From: JARYLZ01 sp964388275
GTDB lineage: Bacteria; Bacteroidota; Ignavibacteria; SZUA-365
Direction: 5' to 3'
DNA: 64,000 nt
NCBI GenBank assembly: GCA_964388275.1
Contig: CAYLZD010000002.1
Location: 1 to 64,000, forward strand
Part shown: positions 26,465 to 36,036 of the stretch, piece by piece
How positions within the stretch are numbered: the stretch's first letter is position 1
How the letters are laid out: each line of letters starts with the position of its first letter
Program-made: the position numbers and the translations under genes
The notes under the pieces: model-generated
Databases searched by the model: none
Told to the model about the DNA's origin: nothing
What the model saw: the letters and a program-made list of their open reading frames with translations, nothing else

Positions 26465-26649
26465 GCCTGAACGCCGGATACTCCGGACAGCAAACAATAA
26501 ATATACAGCGCTTTGATGTACCGATACAAAGATGTGCGGCGGCAAACGACGCCGCGGATTCTCGTCAAGATCTCATGGACGGCTTCGTGAAGCACGCTCG
26601 CCTTCGGCAGGCCTGCCGCGCTCGGTCTGCCGCACCCGGATGATTTATT

Positions 26650-27534
26650 TCAGATCACGGGAAGTTTCTTCAGCAGGGCTCGGAATCTCGGAAGATCGCA
26701 TTCCGCTTCCACAACGACGGCGGTAGTCCTGAACAGCAGGCGCAGAGCGCGTCGCTTGTTGCCGTCGGCGACCGAATCCCACTGCTTGGACGTCTTGCCG
26801 GCCGCGTCGAAGCCGATTTTTTCAGCGAATGCCGCCGCTTTCGCCGCGTCGGGAAAGCTGACGACGGCATAGCGGAATTCACCCTTCTCGTCCTCCACGT
26901 CGGCCAGATACAGACGGAACGCGTCGATGGACTCGAAGAAACCGCTCCACTCAGGCGCGGCATTCTGCAGGCCCAATGGTCCGATCATGAATCTCAGCCT
27001 GCTTTCGTGAGCCTCCATTCCGGGCCGATGAAAAGGCGAGGGCGCCACAGCATCGCCGTCCTGTATTCTCACGCGCCGGAGCATTCCCAGTGCGGCGTTG
27101 TTGAGCGTCGCGGTATCTTCTTTCCGCGCCCCCGTGATAGTCACGTTCACATGCCATTCGCCTTGCGCCAGTATCAGCTGGCCCGGCGCCAGCCAGGACC
27201 AGCGGCGGAGTTCCGTCCGGTACGCTTCCGGGCCGCGCGCCAGAGTGGCAACGCCGAAAGCCCCGTCCTTAGTGGCCATGCGGTATGCCTCGATGTTCAG
27301 TTCGGCGCTGTCGGCCGTCCAGCGCTGCGTGAGCAATTCCTGAAACCCGTACTCCATGTACAGCTCCGCGCCGCCGTTGATGTGACCGAACAATTCCTTG
27401 CCGGCGTAAGACGCGGCATCCATGTATTTCCATCCCGGCAGATCGTCGCGCGAGAGCACGAAGGCATCCTGCGCGTACAAACCCGAGGAGCCGGAAACCG
27501 CGAGAATCGCGGCGACGAGAAGCGGGCGCTTCAT
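26650..27534 (-). CDS. DUF6599-type exported protein
   Basis: 294 residues from the ATG at 27534 (MKRPLLVAAILAVSGSSGLYA-Q, a signal peptide). A GTG three codons upstream would overlap the previous stop as GTGA. Typical family features are FGHINGGAELYMEYGFQELLTQRW, NIEAYRMATKDGAFGVATLAR and a central GQLILAQGEWHVNVT. Function is unknown. It directly follows a Tat-exported DUF362 protein with 5 bases between, so the two probably work together in the periplasm. Confidence 0.8.
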   Translation of the reverse strand: MKRPLLVAAILAVSGSSGLYAQDAFVLSRDDLPGWKYMDAASYAGKELFGHINGGAELYMEYGFQELLTQRWTADSAELNIEAYRMATKDGAFGVATLARGPEAYRTELRRWSWLAPGQLILAQGEWHVNVTITGARKEDTATLNNAALGMLRRVRIQDGDAVAPSPFHRPGMEAHESRLRFMIGPLGLQNAAPEWSGFFESIDAFRLYLADVEDEKGEFRYAVVSFPDAAKAAAFAEKIGFDAAGKTSKQWDSVADGNKRRALRLLFRTTAVVVEAECDLPRFRALLKKLPVI

Positions 27535-27539
27535 GGGCG

Positions 27540-28718
27540 TCACGCCGTCTGCAGCGTGATCTTTTCGCGATCCGCCGTACCGAGCTTGTAGGACTGCGCG
27601 AGCGTCATGAAGGCGAGGCCTTTCGGGCTGTCTTCCTTCTGAACCTTCATCTCGATGCGCTTCTTGATCACGATGTCATAGCCGATGCGGTCCACCGCCA
27701 CGGGGTCCGTGCCGGCGAAAATGGTGTTGAACGGGACTATGAATTGAGGATTCGCGCCCGGACCGCCGTTGTAACAGCCGATTATGCCGTCGACTATATT
27801 CAGAACCACCTTGTCGCGCAAGGGCGGGAAGCAGGGCACCTGGGCGCAGGTTTCGCCCCAGAGCTGCTTGTGCAGGCGCGCCGTGTTGGTGATGGCGCCG
27901 TATGCCAGATTCTTGAGGCAGAGCGTGACGGTCGGTCCCGCGTTCTTGAGTATGGGTATGTTGATGATCTTGGTCACGTCCTTGGTGACCACGCTGCCGA
28001 AATACGAGTGTTTGCCTTCGTTCACCATGTACGGCATCGTCTCCTCGTCGTAGGTCTCCTCGCAGTCAGCCCAGTAGTACCAGTCCTTGTCTATCCGCTT
28101 TTCGCTGTAGAGCTTTCCTTCCGCGTCGCGGAAAGAGCCCTTCCCGTCCTTGCACTCCGTGCCCGTGATGCGGACGCCCGGGAAGTTCTCCGCCGTGAAG
28201 CCGGTTTCGTGCAGTTCGAACTCCCGCCTGTCCCAGATCACGATATTGGCGGGCGGCACCCCGGCCTGCCGGAGTTGCTCGATCACGGCGCGCGTGATTT
28301 CCACGCTGGTGGACAGCTGTTTGCCCGCGACAGGATTGACTTTCAATCCGACCACGTCCTCCGGCTTCACGAAGCGGCGCCACGCGTCATTGATGCCGGA
28401 AGCTCCCGTCAGGGCCAGCATGCAGGACTCCAGCATCGAATACACGACCTTCTGGTCCGGTTTGTCGTTCACGATGCTGTTTTCGCGCGTCGCCTGCGCC
28501 ACGCGGCCGGGATAGAGGCCGGGCATGGACGCGCCGGTGCGCGGGTGCTTGAGCGCTTCATCGATATTCGTCGCCGGCTTCCCGCCCGCCTGCGCGGCCT
28601 GGAACGGGCGCGCGCCGGCCAGAGAGGGCGCGACGGCCGCCGCGGCCGTGCCGGCCGCGACGATTTTCATGAAGTCGCGTCTTCCAATTCCGTTGTTCTC
28701 GGGTGCTGCGTGTTTCAT
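27540..28718 (-). CDS. Tat-exported DUF362 domain protein
   Basis: 392 residues. The N-terminus has a twin-arginine signal (GRRDFMKIVAAGTAAAAVAPSLAGA), implying export of a folded, probably cofactor-bearing protein. The DUF362 core is visible: DVVGLKVNPVAGKQLSTSVEITRAVIEQLRQAGVPPANIVIWDR, later ILKNAGPTVTLCLKNLAYG and VVLNIVDGIIGCYNGGPG, then TIFAGTDPVAVDRIGYDIV. Unlike some DUF362 proteins it lacks a ferredoxin domain at the C-terminus. The activity is unknown. It pairs with the DUF6599 gene that follows. Confidence 0.85.
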   Translation of the reverse strand: MKHAAPENNGIGRRDFMKIVAAGTAAAAVAPSLAGARPFQAAQAGGKPATNIDEALKHPRTGASMPGLYPGRVAQATRENSIVNDKPDQKVVYSMLESCMLALTGASGINDAWRRFVKPEDVVGLKVNPVAGKQLSTSVEITRAVIEQLRQAGVPPANIVIWDRREFELHETGFTAENFPGVRITGTECKDGKGSFRDAEGKLYSEKRIDKDWYYWADCEETYDEETMPYMVNEGKHSYFGSVVTKDVTKIINIPILKNAGPTVTLCLKNLAYGAITNTARLHKQLWGETCAQVPCFPPLRDKVVLNIVDGIIGCYNGGPGANPQFIVPFNTIFAGTDPVAVDRIGYDIVIKKRIEMKVQKEDSPKGLAFMTLAQSYKLGTADREKITLQTA

Positions 28719-28748
28719 TTTTCATTCCCATGCAGGGTAAAGGAGGCA

Positions 28749-28803
28749 TTTGTTGAATCTTACGCACAAAGTGGGGAAATGGCAAATGGCCGCATTCGAG
28801 TCC
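28749..28803. repeat. 55-base direct repeat, left copy beside the gap
   Basis: Identical over 55 bases to 28904-28958, with the 100-N gap exactly between. The length equals a common de Bruijn k-mer, so it is more likely a contig-end overlap than a biological repeat. Confidence 0.9.
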
Positions 28804-28903
28804 NNNNNNNNNNNNNNNNNNNNNNNNNNNNNNNNNNNNNNNNNNNNNNNNNNNNNNNNNNNNNNNNNNNNNNNNNNNNNNNNNNNNNNNNNNNNNNNNN
28901 NNN
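28804..28903. other. Assembly gap of 100 Ns
   Basis: A round 100-N run, the usual placeholder for a gap of unknown size. Confidence 0.99.
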
Positions 28904-28958
28904 TTTGTTGAATCTTACGCACAAAGTGGGGAAATGGCAAATGGCCGCATTCGAGTCC
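28904..28958. repeat. 55-base direct repeat, right copy beside the gap
   Basis: Right-hand twin of 28749-28803, starting immediately after the last N. Confidence 0.9.
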
Positions 28959-29125
28959 CGGCAGACGATGGGACGGGGTTGAACCGCCATGACGCCAAGG
29001 GCTTTTAAAAAACCATGTAATCCCGCCGGGGGTAGCCGCTACGCGTCAACCCCGGGCTCGATTTCCGGATCCCTGCGGGATAGGATAAACAGAAACTGCC
29101 TTCCAACGTCTAACGTCTCCCCCCC

Positions 29126-30796
29126 CTACCTCGCCATCGGCTTGTATTTTATCCTGTGCGGCCGCTCGGCGTCGATGCCGAGGCGGCGGCGGCGGTCCTT
29201 CTCGTACAGGGCGTAATTGCCCTCGAACCAGCGCGCCTGCGAGTCGCCCTCGAAAGCGAGTATGTGCGTGGCCACGCGGTCGAGAAACCAGCGGTCGTGC
29301 GATATCACGACGGCGCAACCGGCGAAACTCAGGAGCGCTTCCTCGAGGGCGCGCAGCGTGTTCACGTCGAGATCGTTGGTCGGCTCGTCGAGCAGCAGCA
29401 CGTTCGCGCCCTCGCGCAGCACTTTCGCGAGATGCACGCGGTTGCGCTCGCCGCCCGAGAGTATGCCCGTCTTCTTCTGCTGGTCGGATCCCGAAAAATT
29501 GAAGCGCGCGCAATAGGCGCGCGAGTTGATCTCCCTGTTGCCGACTTGTATGACGTCTTCCCCTCCGGAGATCTCCTGCCAGATCGAGTTCTCCGGATCC
29601 AGGGGCCGGTTCTGGTCCACATAGCCGAGCTTGACCGTCGAACCTATGCGTATCGAACCCGCGTCCGGCTGCTCGGCGCCGGTGATCAGCCGGAAGAGAG
29701 TCGTCTTCCCGGCGCCGTTGGGGCCGATCACGCCGATGATGCCGCCGGGCGGCAGGGAGAAGGCGGCGTTTTCGAAGAGCACCCTGTTGCCGTAGCCCTT
29801 CATCAGGCCCTCCGCCTCTATGACGAGATCGCCGAGGCGCGGTCCGTTGGGAATGAAGATTTCCATGTCCTCATTCCGGCGCTCCTGTTCCTCCGACAGC
29901 AGCTTATCGTAGGCCGCGATACGGGCCTTGCTCTTGTCGTGCCGCCCTTTCGGATTCATACGCACCCATTCCAGCTCGCGGGCCAGGGTGCGCTGCCGCT
30001 TCGATTCCTGCTTTTCCTCGAGGCGCAGCCGCTCCCGCTTCTGCTCCAGCCAGGACGAGTAGTTGCCCTTGAACGGTATGCCCTCGCCGCGGTCCAGTTC
30101 CAGTATCCACCCGGCCACGTTGTCGAGGAAGTAGCGGTCGTGCGTCACGGCTATGACGGTTCCCTTGTAACGGCCGAGATGCTGTTCGAGCCAGGCGACC
30201 GACTCGGCGTCGAGATGGTTGGTGGGCTCGTCGAGCAGGAGCACGTCAGGTTCCTGCAGGAGCAGGCGGCACAGCGACACGCGGCGGCGCTCCCCGCCTG
30301 ACAGCACAGTCACCGGCGTTTCGCCCGGCGGACAGCGGAGCGCATCGGCGGCCATCTCGAGCCTGCTGTCGAGGTCCCAGGCGTCGGCCTGTTCTATAAG
30401 CTCCTGCAATTGTGCCTGGCGTTCGAGCAAAGCGTCGAAATCCGCGTCCGCATCGGCGAAGCGCGCCGAGACGGCTTCGAATTCCCTGAGCAGGTCCGCT
30501 GTCTCCTGCGCGCCTTCCTCAATCACCTCTCTCACCGTCTTCGATGGATCCAGCTCCGGTTCCTGCGGGAGATACCCGAAACTGATGCCCTTGTCGGCGA
30601 CGATTTCACCGAGTATGTCGGTATCGAGCCCGGCGATTATCCTGAGCAGGGTGGATTTGCCGGCGCCGTTCAGGCCCAGCACTCCGATCTTGGCGCCGTG
30701 GAAAAACGAGAGATAGATGTCCTTCAGGATGTGCCGGTTCGGCGGCACCACCTTGCCGGCGCCTATCATGGAGAAGATGATCTTGTTGTCCGTCAT
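29126..30796 (-). CDS. ettA: Energy-dependent translational throttle protein EttA (ABC-F)
   Basis: 556 residues, the standard EttA length. It has two ABC cassettes without membrane segments: Walker A GLNGAGKST and GPNGAGKTT, signatures VLSGGERRRVSLC and LSGGERNRVHLA, and Walker B LLLDEPTNHLD and LLLDEPTNDLD. Between them lie the ABC-F linker (about residues 240-320) and the EttA-typical LEWVRMNPKGRHDKSKARI. It opens with IIFSMIGAGKVVPPNRHILKDI, as EttA proteins do. It binds the ribosomal E site and gates the first peptide bond according to ATP/ADP. Confidence 0.97.
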   Translation of the reverse strand: MTDNKIIFSMIGAGKVVPPNRHILKDIYLSFFHGAKIGVLGLNGAGKSTLLRIIAGLDTDILGEIVADKGISFGYLPQEPELDPSKTVREVIEEGAQETADLLREFEAVSARFADADADFDALLERQAQLQELIEQADAWDLDSRLEMAADALRCPPGETPVTVLSGGERRRVSLCRLLLQEPDVLLLDEPTNHLDAESVAWLEQHLGRYKGTVIAVTHDRYFLDNVAGWILELDRGEGIPFKGNYSSWLEQKRERLRLEEKQESKRQRTLARELEWVRMNPKGRHDKSKARIAAYDKLLSEEQERRNEDMEIFIPNGPRLGDLVIEAEGLMKGYGNRVLFENAAFSLPPGGIIGVIGPNGAGKTTLFRLITGAEQPDAGSIRIGSTVKLGYVDQNRPLDPENSIWQEISGGEDVIQVGNREINSRAYCARFNFSGSDQQKKTGILSGGERNRVHLAKVLREGANVLLLDEPTNDLDVNTLRALEEALLSFAGCAVVISHDRWFLDRVATHILAFEGDSQARWFEGNYALYEKDRRRRLGIDAERPHRIKYKPMAR

Positions 30797-30913
30797 GGCG
30801 TATTTACGGTTTGCGCGCGGATGCTGTTATGCCGGTCACATGGACCGCGCCTCCCGAGGGCTGCCGCCCGCTCCGCCCTGCCCGGCCTCGAAAGCGACCG
30901 GCGCGGCGGTCGC

Positions 30914-32608
30914 TCACTCCACGAATTGCTTCGCGTAATACTTCGCCGTGAGCTTCTCGCCTGTCGCTTTTTCGATCATGTCGTTCCAGTGCAGCGAATG
31001 GCCGGGTTTGAAGACGGACTCCACGAGATATGCGCCTACCGCGGTCTTGCCCGCGAAGCTCTGAGCGAGCGGATCGGCGCCGCCCAGCACTTTGCCGGTG
31101 ATGTGATAAAACAGCTGCGAGGCGAGCAGCTCGCCCATGAGATAGTTGTGGTAATAGGCCGGGTACAGGGCCACGTGAATTTTGGAGGCCCAGTCGGGGG
31201 CGTTGCGCCCGGCGGGGCGCTTCAGCATCTGGTAACGCTCGACCAGGTCCCACCACAGTGTGTTCAGGTCCTGCTCGGGATTCTCGTACATGGCCTTCTC
31301 GAAGCGGTACATGACCTGCGCCCAGCGGCTGAAAACGAGCTGCTCGAGACGAAGGGAGAGCCGGCTTTGGAGGGCTATGGAATCGACCCTCTCCTTCGGT
31401 ATGCCGGCGACCTCGGTCATCCAGGCCGGATTCGCCGCGAAACGGCCGAAGAGCATCGCGATGGCTTCGGTGGTGAAAGTGTGCGCCTCCTCGCGGAGAA
31501 TCCACGGCAGCGCCCTGTCGACGAATTTCGAGTACACCGCGTGCCCGTACTCGTGCAGCGTGGTGTTCATCCACTGGTACGAGGGTTTGATGTTGCACAA
31601 CACGCGGATGTCGCCTTCGCGGTCGATGTCGGTGCAAAAAGCGTGCTGGTACTTGCCCTCCTTTTCGAAGAGATCGCTTTTCGCCACCATGTCGTCAATG
31701 GGCAAACCTATGCCCGCATAGTACTTCACGGCCGTCGCGACTATGTCCTTGTCCCTGTACAGGCCGTCGAGGTCCACGTCGTAGATTTTCGGGGCTTCCT
31801 GGAAGAAGCGGTTCTGGTAATGCCAGGGCATGAGTTTTTCCGGAGATACTTTCAGCCGCTCCGAAAGATACGCGTCCATGTCTCCTTTCAGCGCCCCGAA
31901 GGCCACTCTCGTGAGATCGTCGAGTTCGTCGAACAGCTTCCCGATCTCGGCGGGATTCTGCTCCGAAAGTTCGAGCTGCATGGAGTGATAGTTCTCGAAA
32001 CCGAGCGAACGGGCCGCTTCGTTGCGCATTTTCACCAGGCGGAGCACGTCCGGCGCCACGAGCGCTCCGACCTGCTTGCCGGCTTCCCACGTGGACTGCA
32101 ATTCGGATGAATTCGTCGAATTCTTGAGTATTTCCTCGAGCTCGTTGTCCGTCATCTTGCGACCGTCCATTTCGGCTCGGAAAGTCGAGAACTTCTTCTC
32201 CACCTCATTCTGGAGTCGGACCATCAACTCGAGCTTTTTCGGATCGATCTGCCTTGCCAGGTACGCGTTGTACAGGACGTCGAGCTGCCTTTTAAGCAGC
32301 GGCTCTTCGATGGCGCCGGATTCACGCCACGCCTTGAGCTTCGCGAAATGTTCCGTGTTTGTGAAATACGCGCTTCTCTTGACTTCAAGATCCGCCGATT
32401 TCGCGTAGTCTTCGTCTTTTCCTGAAACCGTCGCGTCGAAATAGGCGAGGTTGGCCTCCTTGCTCAGCGGCGGGAAGGCCGCCTCGAAGTCCGATAGAAA
32501 TTGTCTGAATTCGTCCACTGTTTTTTCCTTGTCGCTTTTTCCGCAGTTGATGGCGAGGAGCGAAAGCCCCGTGAGGATTAACAATCGGGAGATGGGGAAA
32601 GATTTCAT
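30914..32608 (-). CDS. Zinc metallopeptidase lipoprotein (M2/M3 type)
   Basis: 564 residues from the ATG at 32608. A lipoprotein signal ends at Cys22 (LLILTGLSLLAINC), so it is probably anchored in the outer or inner membrane facing the periplasm. The zinc motif is TTLHEYGHAVY (His352, Glu353, His356), with the third ligand likely Glu381 in EEAHTFTTEAIAMLF. The all-helical body and this motif arrangement fit gluzincins related to angiotensin-converting-enzyme (M2) and thimet (M3) peptidases, which cut short peptides. The HEYGH variant and length are closer to bacterial M2-like proteins. It ends 117 bases before ettA on the same strand. Confidence 0.85.
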   Translation of the reverse strand: MKSFPISRLLILTGLSLLAINCGKSDKEKTVDEFRQFLSDFEAAFPPLSKEANLAYFDATVSGKDEDYAKSADLEVKRSAYFTNTEHFAKLKAWRESGAIEEPLLKRQLDVLYNAYLARQIDPKKLELMVRLQNEVEKKFSTFRAEMDGRKMTDNELEEILKNSTNSSELQSTWEAGKQVGALVAPDVLRLVKMRNEAARSLGFENYHSMQLELSEQNPAEIGKLFDELDDLTRVAFGALKGDMDAYLSERLKVSPEKLMPWHYQNRFFQEAPKIYDVDLDGLYRDKDIVATAVKYYAGIGLPIDDMVAKSDLFEKEGKYQHAFCTDIDREGDIRVLCNIKPSYQWMNTTLHEYGHAVYSKFVDRALPWILREEAHTFTTEAIAMLFGRFAANPAWMTEVAGIPKERVDSIALQSRLSLRLEQLVFSRWAQVMYRFEKAMYENPEQDLNTLWWDLVERYQMLKRPAGRNAPDWASKIHVALYPAYYHNYLMGELLASQLFYHITGKVLGGADPLAQSFAGKTAVGAYLVESVFKPGHSLHWNDMIEKATGEKLTAKYYAKQFVE

Positions 32609-32807
32609 GGCGGATGGGTGACTTATTGAATGGGGTAATCGGGAGGGACGGATACCACTATTGCATGTAAAATAACGGTTTGCATACGTCAGAAACAAAA
32701 ATCGAACCGCTCTGCGGAAAGGGCCATTGTGACAGGATGCAGGATATAGGCAATAACAAGATGAGCAATACGACAGCGCAGGTCCGATTCATGGGTTCCC
32801 CCGCAGG

Positions 32808-34468
32808 CTAATGAAGAACAACGGCTTTTCGCACTTCTCTCAAGGTTCCAGCCGACAGTTCTAGATAATACATGCCTGTGGGATATTCGCGGATGGAAAC
32901 GTAAAAAACGTCTCTGTATCGGAATTAACGTCAAATGATAAAACACTCACAGCCCGACCACTGATATCGCGCAGGATAAGCGTTGCAGCAACGCCTCGTG
33001 GTAGCCTGACGTTTCCGTGAATCGCGTCGCGCGCAGGACAGGGGTAGATTGAAGTGAATGATATTTCGCAGTTATGGTTGTGCATAGGCAGGATGGAAGT
33101 AGATTTATCGAAGGCGTATACTTCCGTTATGCCGACCGGTCCGTCGGTAAACATGCCGATCAGTACCTCCTCGGCACCGTCGTTGTTAATATCAAGAAGG
33201 GTTATGCTGATTTCGCTTCGGAATCCCTTCATCCAAAATAAAGTATAAGTATCATCGCTTTCGGCTTTGAATACCATCGCCATTCCCCCTATATACACCA
33301 GCAATTCCTCCCGGCCGTCGCCGTCCACGTCTCCGGCCGTCATGCCGTGGCGGAGAGCGCTGATACCTCGGATCTCAAGCCATAACGACACTTCGTATTC
33401 GTTGTCGCCCGTCGCTTCGTATACTGCGATATTCGACTCGCCCCCGAAGTACTCGCTTCCTATGAATATCTCGCGTCGACCGTCCCCGTCCACGTCGTTC
33501 CCTTCACAGTTCCATCCCGCGTTGACCATTCGCGTCGTGTCCATCATTGTGACCGGGTACAGAGTGTCGTGTCCTTTGTATTCCAGCAGAAACACCAGAC
33601 CACCCACGGCGCTGAACGCGAATTCCATGTGCTCGTCGCGGTCGAAATCGTCGACGGCGAAGGAACCGTATATAGCTGTCTGTTTGTATTCTGATCGGTA
33701 CGTATCCACGAACACTTTCCGTACAGTGTCATAACCGCTGACGTGAAAGCGGGGATTTGACAGTTCGATGTCGTTTACAATCAGTATCTCATCGAATCCG
33801 TCCTGATCGAAATCAGCGAGGCGAGGTGTCTGTGCGCCACTGTTCTTTCCGTCGCGAGTAGTCAGAAAGGCAGTGGGATAGTCAACCGCGTCAAGAGTGT
33901 AAAATACAAACGACCTTCCAGCATAGTCTCCGGTTAGATGAGGGAGATGGCTCGATTTGAACCTGGATGGGGCTATCGGGACAAACGGTTCTGCATACCT
34001 GAATAACATCCTGCAACTGTCAAGCGGATATGACGATTCGAGCACAATTGTCCCAGAGTAACCTGCAGGCAGCCACTGAATCCCGCAGAAGTACAGTGCT
34101 CCAGATCGACCACAAAGTCCTATCATAGGATGGTACGTCGATCCGATCGGTAACGCCCCCATGCTCTTGAACGTTGACGAGAATCCCGTCGTATCCACGG
34201 TCCGCACATCGATGACCTGCATCTTCTTCGGCTGCTTGCCTCCGAACGTCCTCGTGTCGCCCGCGAATTTCCGGAATACCGGTCCGTTCTCCGTCCTGAA
34301 CTCGAACCATCCGCCGCCGAGATAGCTCCAGCTCCCCCGCCACCCGCTTTGCTTGACAACGCCGGCGACGCGCAATTCGAGGGCTGTCTCGTAATCGAGG
34401 GGTGATAACGTCAGGAGGGCAAGCAATGCGGATACGAGGAGCATCGCCGGCGCGTGTGCCGCGCGCAT
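32808..34468 (-). pseudogene. FG-GAP/VCBS repeat secreted protein with C-terminal frameshift
   Basis: The start chosen is the ATG at 34468 (MRAAHAPAMLLVSALLALLTLSP, a signal peptide, with AGGA upstream); an ATG at 34504 is possible. The central part has about five FG-GAP-like calcium loops: ADFDQDGFDEIL, DDFDRDEHMEFAF, NDVDGDGRREIFIG, GDVDGDGREELLV and LDINNDGAEEVLIG, forming a propeller. The sorting domain begins at SIYPCPARDAIHG, but the frame closes early at 32861. Reading one base back at the T6 run (32903-32908) restores a full ending (VSIREYPTGMYYLELSAGTL ... KAVVLH) that stops at 32808. So one T is missing in the sequence, or a -1 frameshift is used. If real, the unshifted product would probably not be sorted to the surface. 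A sequencing error in the homopolymer is equally plausible. Confidence 0.8.
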
Positions 34469-34845
34469 GCCGCGGTCCTGCTTGTGCCGACTGTCGCGGA
34501 ACATTTTTCGTCTAATCAAGGCGCCCGCTCCTCATCTTCATGATACATGCGAGATACACGCAGAATCTAAATATATGCAGGCGATGAGACAAGCAATGCG
34601 GCACACGATCCGACCGGTACACGTCTCCCGGCTTTATCGACACCGGAAGATGGCGGCAGAGCGGTTTGAAAGCCCTTCTCGACCACTCCAGCATTAAGGA
34701 ACGGAAATATCAGCTCATCCAAAACCGGATCATCTGTTTGATGTTGTCCGGCTGCTTGATGAAGACGGCTGACCGAGTGTCCAAAAAGCGTTCAATACTG
34801 GTCGCGCTTGAGCGGCCTACGTAGTCGGACATGAATTCATAAGGC
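34469..34845. other. Non-coding stretch upstream of the FG-GAP gene
   Basis: About 380 bases between the start of the FG-GAP gene and the tRNA terminator. I see no gene signature, tRNA or repeat in it. It presumably carries the FG-GAP promoter. Confidence 0.5.
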
Positions 34846-34880
34846 TAATAAAAACAGGGCAGACCGTATCAAGTCTGCCC
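34846..34880 (-). terminator. Intrinsic terminator of tRNA-Ser
   Basis: On the minus strand GGGCAGAC, an 8-base loop, GTCTGCCC (stem arms 34857-34864 and 34873-34880), then TGTTTTTATT. It lies 16 bases after the tRNA 3' end. Confidence 0.88.
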
Positions 34881-34896
34881 ACCTCATAATGCTTCG

Positions 34897-34983
34897 CGGA
34901 GAGAGTGGGATTCGAACCCACGGTACGGTTTCCCGTACACACGCTCTCCAGGCGTGCCAGATCAACCACTCCTGCATCTCTCC
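34897..34983 (-). tRNA. tRNA-Ser (anticodon GGA)
   Basis: 87-base class II tRNA. The acceptor arms GGAGAGA and TCTCTCC pair fully, with G as discriminator. The anticodon stem-loop is CACGC-CTGGAGA-GCGTG, giving anticodon GGA for serine codons UCC and UCU. A long variable arm (TACGG/CCGTA) and the T loop GGTTCGAATCC are present. The CCA end is not encoded. Confidence 0.97.
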
Positions 34984-35076
34984 ATGGCGCCTTTCATCGA
35001 CTGGTGCGGCGCTGAACGGAATACGAAACTACACGATTTCAGTTAAAGATAAAATCCGCATTGATTTCGAGGCCGC

Positions 35077-35532
35077 TCACACGCCGTTCGCCCATGCGTT
35101 CATCGCCAGCGACAATTCATCCAGGGCCCTGATCACGGCGGTGCGCGACGAAGCGGGGATGCTCGCGAGTATGTCCTGATGCAGCGAAACGTAGTCACTG
35201 TTGAGGCGCTGTGCGACGTCGCGGCCGTCCCTGGTGAGCGAGACATCCATGACGCGCCTGTCGTGGGTGTTGATAGTGCGGGTCACGAAGTCCTTCTCGA
35301 CCAGTCCGTCGATAATGCGCGTGAGGCGGCTGCTGGTGAGGTTCATGCGGGTCGCGAGTTCCTTGACCGACAGCGTCGTATCGTCGGCGAAAATCCTCAG
35401 GCAGCGGAACTCCGACAGCGAGAGGTTCAGCTTCTCGGCTATGTATTCCTGCTTCTCGGTGCAGTTTTCGAGAAGCTTGTAAGTGAGATCCGCCATGCGC
35501 TGAGCGAGATCGATATCCTTTGATGATGGCAT
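35077..35532 (-). CDS. MarR-family transcriptional regulator
   Basis: 151 residues from the ATG at 35532, preceded by AAGGGG. The winged-helix core is LSLSEFRCLRIFADDTTLSVKELATRMNLTSSRLTRIIDGLVEKDFVTRTINTHDRRVMDVSLTRDGRDVAQRL, with the MarR wing motif DRRVMDVSLTRDG. Flanking helices form the dimer interface. Two TTGCAA boxes lie just upstream (35543-35565), fitting autorepression. It is divergent from the fused fumarase gene, which it may also control; its ligand is unknown. Confidence 0.93.
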   Translation of the reverse strand: MPSSKDIDLAQRMADLTYKLLENCTEKQEYIAEKLNLSLSEFRCLRIFADDTTLSVKELATRMNLTSSRLTRIIDGLVEKDFVTRTINTHDRRVMDVSLTRDGRDVAQRLNSDYVSLHQDILASIPASSRTAVIRALDELSLAMNAWANGV

Positions 35533-36036
35533 AAAGTACCCCTTGCAAGAAATTGATAGTTGCAATATAATTCGCGGTCAACGGATTATCAAGACGGGGA
35601 ATCGTACTTCCGGAATCCCGGATCGAGCCCTCGCTTCCCTGAAAAGGAGTGATCATGACGCGGATCAGCCCGTCCGTTAGTTTCTTGAGCGTTGAGATCG
35701 TGTTCCGGTCTTCCATTGTGATCACCTTCCTGCATCGCTTCCATGTGAATATGTTGCCCTATAATGGGAGCTTTCTTATTGATTTTCCGAATGAGAAGGT
35801 GGGCATTGTTCGGACTGAAAAACGGGAACTTTTCAAGCGGAAAAAACAAACATGCCTCACAAGCGGAGCAGAGAATCATCCTCGAAACGGACATTCTGCC
35901 TGAAATGTACCGCAAGGGGATTGAGCGCGTCCCGGCCGCTTCAGTTAAGGAAGTATTGAATTTTCCACGCTTAACCAGTATCATTGGACTGGCGTTTTCG
36001 GTCCGAAACAAATCGCTCATTTTTCCGAGGTCTCTC
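35533..36036. other. Divergent regulatory region between marR-like gene and fumarase
   Basis: About 500 bases. The frame that runs through it into the fumarase gene has no conserved start, and the minus frame overlaps the MarR gene. It contains the TTGCAA pair near the MarR side. The fumarase ribosome binding site (CCGAGG) is at the other end. Confidence 0.55.
35543..35565. promoter_or_regulatory. Paired TTGCAA boxes, candidate MarR operator
   Basis: The self-complementary hexamer TTGCAA occurs at 35543-35548 and 35560-35565, 17 bases centre to centre, between the likely promoter and the MarR ribosome binding site. MarR proteins bind such short palindromes as dimers. Confidence 0.5.

Larger units (their letters stand above)
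28719..29125. other. Non-coding stretch containing a scaffold gap
   Basis: About 400 bases between the DUF362 gene and ettA. It holds 100 Ns and the duplicated 55-base sequence described separately. The known bases show no gene. Frames that cross the Ns are meaningless. Confidence 0.8.

Noticed and set aside
28722..28990. Frames crossing the Ns
   Set aside because: They contain unknown residues and the 55-base duplicated sequence.
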